NCBI GenBank assembly: GCA_021927905.1
Contig: BLLK01000023.1
Location: 620,001 to 684,000, forward strand
DNA length: 64,000 nucleotides
DNA from: Chaetoceros tenuissimus
Lineage: Eukaryota; Bacillariophyta; Thalassiosirophyceae; Chaetocerotales; Chaetocerotaceae
Direction of reading: 5' to 3'
The stretch's first letter is position 1. Each line of letters starts with the position of its first letter. Of this stretch, positions 55,481 through 64,000 are shown piece after piece. Position numbers and translations under genes: made by a program. The notes under the pieces are model-generated. The model ran no database searches. It saw only the letters and a program-made list of their open reading frames with translations, and was not told the DNA's origin.

Positions 55481-56608
55481 TTAAAGAGAAAACTTGACAA
55501 AGTTGTCATTCAACCCTTCCAAAAGCTTCAAAATTCCTAAATCTGCATCGACACTATCATAACTGGTTGGCTCGACAATGTCGTCCAATTTACCATATAC
55601 AAACACTTTACCATCTTGATCTCTTGAAATTCGGATAGTATCATCTAAATAAGTGGTTTCAAATACTGGACGTGGGGTACTATAATCAGGTAGATTATCT
55701 TCCAATACAGATGCCAAATCTCTAGATTTCAAAGCCACCTGTTCATTATCCAAAATACTTCTCAAAAGTGGAATATTAGATCCCTTGATTTCAACAGTGT
55801 CCATATAAATTTCCCATGCATTTCCTTCGGTGGTAGGAGTGATATCTGCAGAAGAAACAATCGCTCCATTAATGGTAAATGGCAATCCACCACTGTACGA
55901 GAAAGGAGTATAATCTGATAAAAATGGGATAGAACCAACATTCACCTCGAATTCACTGAAAAGTCGAGAATCGGAAATGATTTGACGTACTTTTCCAATT
56001 TCAGAAATGGCAAGTGCTGCTCTATGCATATCACAAAACCAGTCATATCGCTGTGCTTCCTCTTCTGTTTTACAAACTGCACGTCCCGCCATGAAGAATG
56101 GAGAGGAACGAAATAGTTGTGTGTCACTGTAGAGTAATTCCCATGTTCCTTGAATCAAATCACTATTGCATGGTTTCTTTGTTCCTTCAATGTAATTTGT
56201 AGATTCAATTTGTGAAATTAAATCAGACATGGATTCTTTTTGAGATGACGATGCAAATTGTCCTCTATCAGTGGAAGATGCAATAATGAGCAATTTTTGG
56301 AGAAGCTTTTCTTTTGAGATTGTAGAGGATGGCTCCGCAGTTTCTGTTGGTTCTTCAGATGTGTCGTCTTTATTTTCTTCACTAAGAATTTCATCTACAG
56401 TTTCTTCTTTCTCAGCCAAAATTGTATCTCCTGCTTCAATTGATTCTGGTTCAGTTGATTCTTCTTCTGCAAATAAAGACGTATGTGGGATAAAACGAGA
56501 TTGTTGCTGACCCTGAACAAGGCAACGATTGCTACAAGTGGTCATACTGACAAACGCTTGAGATGATGGCAACATTGCCAATGCAACAAAAGCCGGATTG
56601 AACTTCAT
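55481..56608 (-). CDS. PAP/fibrillin family protein, plastid-targeted
   Basis: Single exon; 375 aa from the ATG at 56608 (MKFNPAFVALAMLPSSQAFV), whose SQAFVS junction is the diatom plastid signature. Residues about 30-90 are acidic and low complexity. The PAP/fibrillin domain follows: KLLIIASSTDRGQFAS, LIQGTWELLYSDTQLF, SYSGGLPFTINGAIVSS and, near the end, FETTYLDDTIRISRDQDGKV with FVYGKL. Fibrillins are lipocalin-like proteins of plastoglobules and thylakoids that protect lipids and carotenoids under light stress. The gene is intact. Confidence 0.92.
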   Translation of the reverse strand: MKFNPAFVALAMLPSSQAFVSMTTCSNRCLVQGQQQSRFIPHTSLFAEEESTEPESIEAGDTILAEKEETVDEILSEENKDDTSEEPTETAEPSSTISKEKLLQKLLIIASSTDRGQFASSSQKESMSDLISQIESTNYIEGTKKPCNSDLIQGTWELLYSDTQLFRSSPFFMAGRAVCKTEEEAQRYDWFCDMHRAALAISEIGKVRQIISDSRLFSEFEVNVGSIPFLSDYTPFSYSGGLPFTINGAIVSSADITPTTEGNAWEIYMDTVEIKGSNIPLLRSILDNEQVALKSRDLASVLEDNLPDYSTPRPVFETTYLDDTIRISRDQDGKVFVYGKLDDIVEPTSYDSVDADLGILKLLEGLNDNFVKFSL

Positions 56609-56889
56609 GTTTTTCAATATAAGTTGGATTTATGCGCTTACTGCAACCTGCAAGAATGAGATTTACTAAAGTATTTGCGTATCAGAATTGAGATGAAAGC
56701 TTCTACTTCTTCTGCTTCATTGCACCACACTTAGTTTAGATAGAATGGTGATGATGATGTGTAAAGTGTGAAGAGGAAAGAGGAACAGCGCCAGGTCATT
56801 GGGTAATCCCAGTCCAGTTGGGTCGTATTTGCACTAGATTTTTATTTGGTGGGAATTCGTACGTACTTATTTCCAAATAAAAAAACGTA

Positions 56890-57034
56890 GTTGAGAAGCG
56901 GGAATTTGCATTAAGAAAAGCGGAATCCCAAGTTGAAGTCTTTACTTACATGTACGTACTATCCTCATACAAAACCGTAGTTGAGAAGCGGGAATAAACT
57001 TCTCTTTTCAAAAACGTAAAATTGAGAAGCGGGA
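56890..57034. repeat. Three spaced copies of GTTGAGAAGCGGGAA
   Basis: AAAACGTAGTTGAGAAGCGG-type blocks occur at 56890-56904 and 56980-56994, and a shorter one (TTGAGAAGCGGGA) at 57022-57034, all in the same orientation, 280-430 bp upstream of the fibrillin ATG. GCGGGAA is the complement of the E2F core TTCCCGC. They may be regulatory sites or a decayed minisatellite. Confidence 0.5.
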
Positions 57035-57099
57035 GAATTAAAAACAAGGAAAATCTTGTTTCTTGACTTGATGAGGACCGAGCCCCCTAATCTTTCTTT

Positions 57100-57736
57100 T
57101 TGCCTCAACTTTATCTGTCCCAAAAGCAAGAACGAAGCACACGACCGCATTACAATAAACATGAAGTCAAAGGGCAAGAACGAAGCACACGATCATATGA
57201 GGAGAAGCTTAAAGTACAATCATACTTGAGCGAGCTTAAACAGGCATGTCAGAGGGCCCTACTTGCATCGAGATCCACACCACATCCCTTGAGTCAGACG
57301 AGAAGATGCAATGGTGTCAATCATTGTTCTATAAGGAATTGCAACTCAATTCAACTTCATCTCTCGTCACAATCCCAACATGAAGGACCAGCAAAAATAC
57401 GACTACAGCAATCATACCTAAACGAGCTCAGGAAAGCATATCAGAATACCCTAAATTGATCATAACAAACAAGTGACAGGTAGTACCACAAATAAAAACA
57501 GAATACAGCCACCTACCCAAATTAGAAGACACCAAAAACAAACAATGCTGCCACTACGGAATAGGATGAAAGATAGACCAGTTACACCAGACTCTCTATC
57601 CGACATTCATAAATCCATGTCGTCACGAGAGAGAAGAGATTCTTGCATACATGATACATCATTTGCTGAGAACATTGACATTGCTTGCAACATTTCAAAT
57701 GATGATGCTGACATGATCCTAGAAATACTTGCATAG
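57100..57736 (+). pseudogene. 3' fragment of a heat shock factor gene
   Basis: Translations of two frames match the C-terminal half of the factor at 58889-60140: QERSTRPHYNKHE, YLSELKQACQRALLAS, YLNELRKAYQNTL, then (other frame) TGSTTNKNRIQPPTQIRRHQ to NISNDDADMILEILA. There is no DNA-binding domain and no ATG at its head. Relative to the other copy one extra base (CCCTAAATTGATC against CCCTAATCGATC) breaks the frame near 57455. It is a truncated tandem duplicate. Confidence 0.85.
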
Positions 57737-58888
57737 TAGTAAAAGGGAAAAGAAGTCCAAGCATAGCATTCATCATAAGGTGTACCAACTACTATGCTGA
57801 CCATCTTAGGAGGAGTTCTATTTCAAAGAAGGAACAATGACAACACTTAAATTGTCGCTTTAACATTATCAACTATCTTAAAAACGATTGATCAATCTAT
57901 ATTTTAGAATAGTTACTAATAAACAAAATAAAAATCGAGCTTTATTTCTCTGTGCTAGTAAAACCAATGTATCATTCCCACATTTATTTCCATCCCATAG
58001 AGAAGAGAACTTAAAACATCGGTGAACGAAAACAATTTTCAAGCAAGGAAACGTATTTTGAGAACTGCAGAGACAAATTGACAATGTGGTTCTACTTGAT
58101 AAATGCGTCAGCCAAGCGACCGATAGCGTCAGCCAAATAGAATTTCAGAGAACTGGTAGAACCGAAAACTGAAGAACATTGAGAATTACTTCACTGCTTA
58201 CTATGTCATATACATTTCTAAAAGCAGTTTACGTGAAGAATAGGCTCGGCTTTTATGAAGATTTGAAATGAAAAATATTGAGAAGAGAACACCAAACCAT
58301 ATATATAACACAAGATTACTAAGATTATGATTACCTAAACCAAGGAATCGTCTTACAGCCAAGAGGTATCTTTTAAAATCTCACTGTTGGAAGAATGCAG
58401 TCCCAATCGATCAAGCGAATTGTGTTAGCAAACCTAAAGAAGAGAGCTAGTTTCCCGCTCCTCCTTCAGAAGCCTGAGCCTCCGAACAAGAGGATACTGA
58501 GCATGCTATTGAAGCTATGTCCTTCCGATAGGATCGAGACCGATCCATTCACGTAGAATGTCGTTAGTAGTGAATGCATCTATCGGAGCACACCAAACCA
58601 TGTTGTTGTGGCTCGTCAGCATGACAGATTCTCGGCATCTCTCATAAATTGAAGTTATAAGAGTCACAAAGGATAAACTTCCAATTATTCCATGGAAGGA
58701 AAGGATTCTGATTCCCAAAAAAGACAGTGACGCACGAACCCGAAAATGCAATGCTTCTCAATTTCGTAGTTTTACACTTCATGACTTCTCCCGCTTCTTT
58801 CATATATTTTATCAATAAAAAAACAGAGCAGAAGAATCAAATTCAATCACAATACCAAATCATACAAACAAAACTAATCTACATCAAC
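57737..58888. other. Intergenic, leader of the second heat shock factor locus
   Basis: 1.15 kb. GCGTCAGCCAA occurs twice close together (near 58106 and 58127), and TCCCGC E2F-like cores occur near 58453 and 58785. No supported gene. Confidence 0.3.
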
Positions 58889-60140
58889 ATGAGTCACCAA
58901 GCCGAAGAAGAAAAGTACTCAAATGATAAGCCAACAAAAGCACGAGGTGGGGTACTTTTTCCATTCCCAATCCGTCTTCACCAGCTTCTCCAAGCTGCGG
59001 AGAAATGCGAAGCACTTGCCTGCGTCATCTCCTGGAATGAAGATGGTACCTGCTTTCGCGTACATGATACCAAAGTATTCGAGCAAGAGATCCAGCCTAC
59101 ATATTTCAATCAGTCAAAGTATGCTTCCTTTCGTCGTCAGCTGAATCTGTGGTCTTTTCAGCGTCTTTCTTGCACAGTGAGAAAACAGAATATGGAAGGC
59201 TTTTATGCTCATCTTCTGTTCAAACGAGCGAGATGATGAACATCTATGCGAGCAAATGAGAAGACGATGCTCAGAAAAGAAGATCAAGAAAAATGTATTA
59301 CCATCTGTTACTCCACCACAAGCACAACAAACAGTGTATTGTTCAGAAAGTGTAAACCATACTGAAGCAATCCAGATCATAAAGGTATCCCATCAACCAC
59401 ACGTAATGACAAATCCTTCTGCCTTGACTCTGACGAACAATACCAGCAATGTTGTCAATCATTCTTCCAATTCTCACTTGTCGTCTAAACTAAATCTGTC
59501 CCAGAACAAGCAAGAACGAAGCACACGACAACATTATGATGAACAGGCTCAATGGCAAGAACGAAGCGCAAGACCACATTATGAACAGCTCAAATTAAAT
59601 CCACACTTAAACGAGCTGAAACAGGCACATCAGAGGGCCCTAATTGCATCGGCAACACCACGCCCCTCAAGTCAGACGAGTAGTTGCAATGGTGTCAATC
59701 ATTCTACTAATGTTTGTGACTCGACTCAACTGCATCTCTTACAAACGCAACATGAAAGAACAGCTAATATACGACCACGATCAAATGGCCGGCTGGTGGT
59801 TCAGCAGCAATCATACTACTTAAACGAACTCAGGAAAGCATATCAGAATGCCCTAATCGATCATAACAAACAAGTAACAGGTAGTACCACAAATAAACGC
59901 AAAATACAGCCACCTACCAAAATTAGAAGACACCGAAAACAAACAATGCTGCCACTACGGAATAGGATGAAAGATAGACCAGTTACACCAGACTCTCTAT
60001 CCGACATTCATAAATCCATGTCGTCAGCACGAGAGAGAAGAGATTCTTGCATTCATGATGCTTCCTTTGCTGAAAACATTGACATAACTTGCAACATTTC
60101 AAATGACGATGCTGACATGATCCTAGAAATACTTGCATGA
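58889..60140 (+). pseudogene. Heat shock factor locus, frameshifted after the DNA-binding domain
   Basis: The ATG at 58889 (MSHQAEEEKYSNDKPTK) opens an HSF domain: VLFPFPIRLHQLL, ALACVISWNEDGTCFRVHD, YFNQSKYASFRRQLNLWSFQ, GFYAHLLFKR. At 59222-59236 the frame ends. The expected continuation DDEHLCEQMRRRC lies in another frame, consistent with a 4-bp tandem gain (AAACGA-GCGA-GATGATG). The rest stays open for some 300 codons, with two L-x-E-L-K-x-A-x-Q-x-A-L motifs and the C-terminal NISNDDADMILEILA. It is either a very young pseudogene, an assembly indel, or a gene that makes only the truncated DNA-binding domain. Confidence 0.8.
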
Positions 60141-60743
60141 AAGGAAAATGGAGTCTGAACAAAGAATAAATAATAAACATTACTCATCGTATCAGATTTC
60201 CGTGACTAGTTCAAAAATTAGTCAATGAATAGAGATCATTACAAATCGCTAGCGTGAGGTTTCGATTTTTCTTGTTTCCCCTCCGAGGTACACTTTTCGA
60301 TACATTCGACGATACAAAAGTAATCAGAACATGAAAACTTACAAACTTAACGGATTGCGAACGTATCCAAACGCATCATGAAAGGACAATTGATATTTTG
60401 GTCCTGCGTTTGGTGGATGCGTCAGCAACAGTCAACGCAACTTCGGAGAGATGAAGAGAACTTGACGGAAATTTACAGTATAGAGCTAAGTAGTAGTAAA
60501 GAATGTTGAGAATCTTCATTCAGTAAGGAGCGCGTCATACAGGAAGCTTCGGTTTATTTCGTATATGCAAGATTGAAATGCTTACGTCAGAATGACTGCT
60601 TCCCAATAATGGACGGAAGAAAAGAGTTCTGAGAAGGCAATCTATTGGAAAGTACATACGACGGAAGAATCGTGCCCCTGGACTGAGAATAGGCTAGAGA
60701 ACTGCATAACATAATTTCAAACGAGAAATAGTCCAGTCTCATA
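60141..60743. other. Intergenic, leader of the third heat shock factor locus
   Basis: 600 bp, no gene. It contains GCGTCAG motifs similar to those upstream of the previous copy (near 60420), which suggests that part of the promoter was duplicated with the gene. Confidence 0.3.
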
Positions 60744-61750
60744 ATGAAAATGAACAATACATTGCAAGAGCATAAGGTGAATATATCATCATGTTCTGCA
60801 ACGATGAGCGTGTGTGAAGGAGGAGCATTATCTACGAAACAAGAACACCAGCAGCCACCACGGAAATTGGCAAACGATTATTTCCCTGTCAAGCTACACA
60901 AACTTCTCCAGTCATCAGTTAGTAATCCTGCTCTGGCTTGCTTGATCTCTTGGAATGAAGATGGCACATGCTTTCGTGTAAACGATAAGAATGCATTTGA
61001 GAGAGAGAGATCCAGCCAAGTTACTTCAACCAGTCAAAATATGCTTCTTTTCGTCGACAGCTGAATCTCTGGTCTTTTCAACGCCTAGAAACACTCGAAA
61101 GAGAGGGATTTTACTTTCATCCTTTATTCAAACGAGACGAACCACAACTTTGTGATCAAATGAGAAGGTCAAACATGAAAAAAGGAAAATCTCGTTCCGC
61201 AATACTTTCGTCCTCCTCGTCTTCCTTTCCCTCTAAGAAGATCTCTGCTCTTCACGATTCGAATACCATGAAGATGAAGAAAGGTATGCCTACTGGAAAC
61301 TCTCGCGAGAGCATCGCTCTCAGAAATCATATAAAGATCACCAATACTCGTTTGCCTACTTGCGCAGTAGTATCAGGAGCTATCATGAGTAAAAGGGAAA
61401 TCATTCTTGAGAATGATCCATCTCTTGTTAAGCCAAGAGCTTTTCATTTTTACCCCACAGCTACCCGTGATCATGCCCAACCACACTTGTTCCAAAACAA
61501 AGTTTCTGCACCAAGACCTGATCCACTGAAGGAATTAAAAGAAGCATTTCAAAGAGCAATACTTGATCAAAATCATGTGAAAGCAAACGAGAATGACTTG
61601 AAGAAGAAGAAGAATAGTGCTTCATGCAATTCCAATCCTCATACCAAGGGAAATGGAAAAGAAACTCAAAGAGCCACAAAATTCAACCATTATGGAGTTT
61701 GTAACATCTCGAAAGAAGAAGCAGATTACCTACTATGGCTACTCGAGTGA
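60744..61750 (+). pseudogene. Heat shock factor locus, frameshifted within the DNA-binding domain
   Basis: Starts MKMNNTLQEHKVNISSC at 60744 and enters an HSF domain (YFPVKLHKLLQ, ALACLISWNEDGTCFRVND). In a GA run at about 60998-61011 two extra bases shift the frame, so that expected IQPSYFNQSKYASFRRQL is read only in another frame. The downstream frame is then open to 61750 with FYFHPLFKRDEPQLCDQMRR, the LKELKEAFQRAILDQ motif and the C-terminal NISKEEADYLLWLLE. The dinucleotide run makes both real slippage and sequencing error plausible. Confidence 0.8.
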
Positions 61751-61925
61751 TGGCTCAGATCAAGGACGTAGAAAAGATTTTGAAAGCGAGTAATTTGAAC
61801 GATTTCTACATACTAATATTACAATTTTGAAAGCGAGCTCTCACCGCATTTCCTATGCATAGAAACACGACGAACTGCAAATGTACATACCTAAGCAATT
61901 TTTCAATACATTCATCCAAAGTGGG

Positions 61926-62099
61926 TCCAGCGCCAAGTGTACCCTGGAGCGCCATTATTTACTTAACGTTCCAGCGCCATTCTAGTGTTTTTAGCTTAGT
62001 TGGTTAATATCCCTAGGTAGGATTTTTGTACCAGCAGCGCCATCAAAATAACCAGCTCCATTTTCATGGCGCTGAGCTTTTGCACATAATGGCGCTGGA
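61926..62099. repeat. Small inverted-repeat element with six AGCGCCA motifs
   Basis: TCCAGCGCCA (61926-61935) and its exact complement TGGCGCTGGA (62090-62099) bound 174 bp. Inside are further AGCGCCA motifs at 61948, 61973 and 62036 on the plus strand and TGGCGCT at 62067, so the first four point one way and the last two the other. It may be a tiny MITE or a cluster of protein-binding sites. No target duplication was identified. Confidence 0.55.
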
Positions 62100-62722
62100 T
62101 CTGACATATTTCACACGATTCGACCAAATTAGCTAATCTCAAATTCGTTGTTTAAACACGAATGAAAACACGAATGAAGGCGAACGGACGAGTAAAAAAG
62201 TTCAAATATCATTGAAATCCTATTTTTTATTTTAGATTTATTTTTCGCTACATTTTACATATGCTCATCTATCATTAGATCTCTAATCTGATATAATCTA
62301 AAGTTAATCATTTCAAAATAGATTTTCAGTTCCCTCATCTCTTTGTGTAAGTGTACTTTATCGATCAAAGCGTTAACCGTACGAAGTAAGTAATTCTAGA
62401 TTTTGAAGTCTCAACATCAACTGAATATTGCTCCTAGCTGCACAGTCTCTTTCACTTCCATTACTCTATAATATGACCTGTAAAAGAGGAAATGTGTATA
62501 AGTTCTATGATATATCATTTTATAGATTGACAGCGAAAAGAAAAGGGGAAAAGATGTGCAACTTACATCTAGGAAGACTTCTTCTTGGAAATAATAGGAA
62601 AACACCTTCATTCAATCTCATATCCTTTCGCTTATCGAAGTTATTTCTATGAAGTTTAAAGACAGAAGATATGTAAGAAGAGGAAGGAAGATTGAAACAT
62701 GACATGAAACGAAAAAGAAATT

Positions 62723-62788
62723 TGTTCTTACTTTTGACGAGTCTGCTTCTTTACCGAGTAATTCTCCTTCAATCGGCCTCCTTAGAAT
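62723..62788. repeat. Exon-like repeat unit, copy A
   Basis: On the minus strand this unit reads GAAGGAGAATTACTCGGTAA and ends AAAAGTAAGAAC, similar to a splice donor. It is related to copy B at 62891-62961. It could be exons of an unrecognised minus-strand gene or non-coding transcript, or a decayed duplicate. Confidence 0.4.
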
Positions 62789-62890
62789 TGAGTGAAATAG
62801 AAACGGTTCCTATAAATTAAAATAGAAAAGGAGTACTGTATGTGTAAAAAGAGGGAAGATTCTGGAAACATAACACAAAAACAAACAACA

Positions 62891-62961
62891 TGTTCTTACC
62901 TTTTTACAGCGCCGCTATCTAACTGAGTAATTCTCCCTCTACTATCGCCACTTTTGAGGAT
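62891..62961. repeat. Exon-like repeat unit, copy B
   Basis: On the minus strand: GAGGGAGAATTACTCAGTTA, ending AAAAAGGTAAGAACATG. A frame beginning ATGCATCCGATCCTC (from 62970) is open to the donor-like GGTAAGA, but no coherent downstream reading was found. Confidence 0.4.
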
Positions 62962-62970
62962 CGGATGCAT

Positions 62971-64000
62971 CTGTAATAGCTGATACTTACCCACTCATGA
63001 AATATTCATATTTGTTCAAGATGAGAATGGAATGAATTGCAATAGTGTGTTGTATTTTATGATTTCGTGTTGGTTGTTCGTTGTTCTCCTTCCTCTTCTC
63101 AAATTTTCAAAATTTGAGCCGTTTTATGCATTGACATTCGTTCAAACTTTAGTGTACGTACTTACAGTGGTAAGTAAGAATATTGACATTATCATTATAA
63201 CGTCAATCTACCTGCCCATTTTATCTTCACATTTTATACATTTTATAAAAATATTTTTAGTTTAGAAGCTTAATACACCCTAGATACATTCTATGATGAG
63301 ATACAGATAAGTCGATCTTGTAAATATATATATATGAAAACTTATTGTAAGTCGAATTCATAGGTATACCACGCATTTATCATATAAGGCAAAATTGACT
63401 CAACTGTCATTGGTAATTAATACCTTTATCGTTTCTTTGGCTCCTCCACATTTGTATAGAGCCAAAAATCGATTATAGGACAACGTAACATCTACCTTGG
63501 AACCATTAAAGTTGATTTTTAACGAGAGAAGTAAAGTGTAGGAGGGACATTCATAATTTTAAGATTTGCTAAGTTAAAGATAACGTACCTCCACCCTTTC
63601 TCGAGGTAATTTTGTACTCAAGCGGCGCATTTTGGATATTTCAAGTTTTTTGAGTGTTTATACTTCGAACCCATACATATGTTGAGCCTTTTATATCCTA
63701 CCTGTGTCTTTATGAGAACGTCTGCATACTTTTCTCAATCCATTCGTTCCTTCAGAAAGACTTTCGAATTTACTCAAAATATGCTATCGGTACTTGTATT
63801 TTTATTACTCGAGTAGAAGAAGATATAATTGGTAGCAATTCCAAACCACCATCACGAATAGATACTCTGATGCATTTTTTATGCTTATGTGAGATGTACA
63901 GGGCAACTTATTCGACCAAATGATGTTGAAATATCGCCAAAATGGACCTTCAATAACGTTTTACAGTTATGCTATATGAAGATAAGCTTGAATTCGTTCG
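62971..64000. other. No supported feature
   Basis: AT-rich sequence with several open stretches under 90 codons, none with a recognisable domain. A short TATATATATA run lies near 63327. A gene may begin beyond the window edge. Confidence 0.3.

Overview
The window looks like nuclear DNA of a diatom, most likely a centric one of the Chaetoceros kind (inference). The pointers are: AT-rich sequence; short GT-AG introns of 64-217 bp; presequences with the diatom plastid signature (an A-F junction of the ASAFAP type) on isopropylmalate dehydratase, chorismate mutase, a fibrillin and an ABM-domain protein; expanded heat shock factors; and large families of F-box/ankyrin-like CPW-repeat proteins. A 100-N assembly gap lies at 41173-41272.

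Layout. (1) 60-15132: six members of one F-box/ankyrin-like family, four intact and two broken. A recent tandem duplication of about 2.7 kb is visible. One member carries an 868-bp TIR element with an ATAT target duplication, and another TIR element of about 1.2 kb lies in a promoter. (2) 15536-25058: ordinary genes, namely histone H4, a fused plastid LeuC-LeuD enzyme, a Tyr/Asn/Ser-rich membrane protein, a large PPR protein and an intact heat shock factor. (3) 25.4-29.0 kb: a repeat-rich island with a 72-bp perfect palindrome, a tRNA-like foldback repeat, a small TIR element, microsatellites and a fossil Ty3/gypsy-type integrase fragment bounded by identical 93-bp direct repeats. (4) 29.5-36 kb: a divergent pair encoding an Mpv17 family protein and a Popeye-domain protein, both with mitochondrial-looking N-termini, then a sodium/phosphate cotransporter. 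(5) 36.1-45.6 kb: two long minus-strand genes abutting the gap. One is a PH-domain protein resembling VPS13-type proteins. The other is a mosaic surface protein (RCC1-like propeller, CBM6-like modules, two C-type lectin domains, a ConA-like domain, an F5/8C domain). (6) 46.2-56.6 kb: an ABM-domain protein, a Cys-rich secreted protein, a SAP-domain protein, a zinc-finger/GAF-like nuclear protein, chorismate mutase, a small secreted protein and a fibrillin. (7) 57.1-61.8 kb: three further heat-shock-factor loci in tandem, one a 3' fragment and two frameshifted. (8) 61.8-64 kb: no convincing gene, only small repeats.

A recurring theme is decay in multicopy families. Every frameshift I could identify in a host gene lies in the F-box/ankyrin-like or heat-shock-factor families, while the single-copy genes read cleanly. 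That suggests birth-and-death evolution more than random sequencing error. Several exons too short or out of frame for simple ORF calling were rebuilt from splice signals: a second C-type lectin exon, a 48-nt linker exon, the first exon of the zinc-finger/GAF gene and the signal-peptide exon of the Cys-rich secreted protein.
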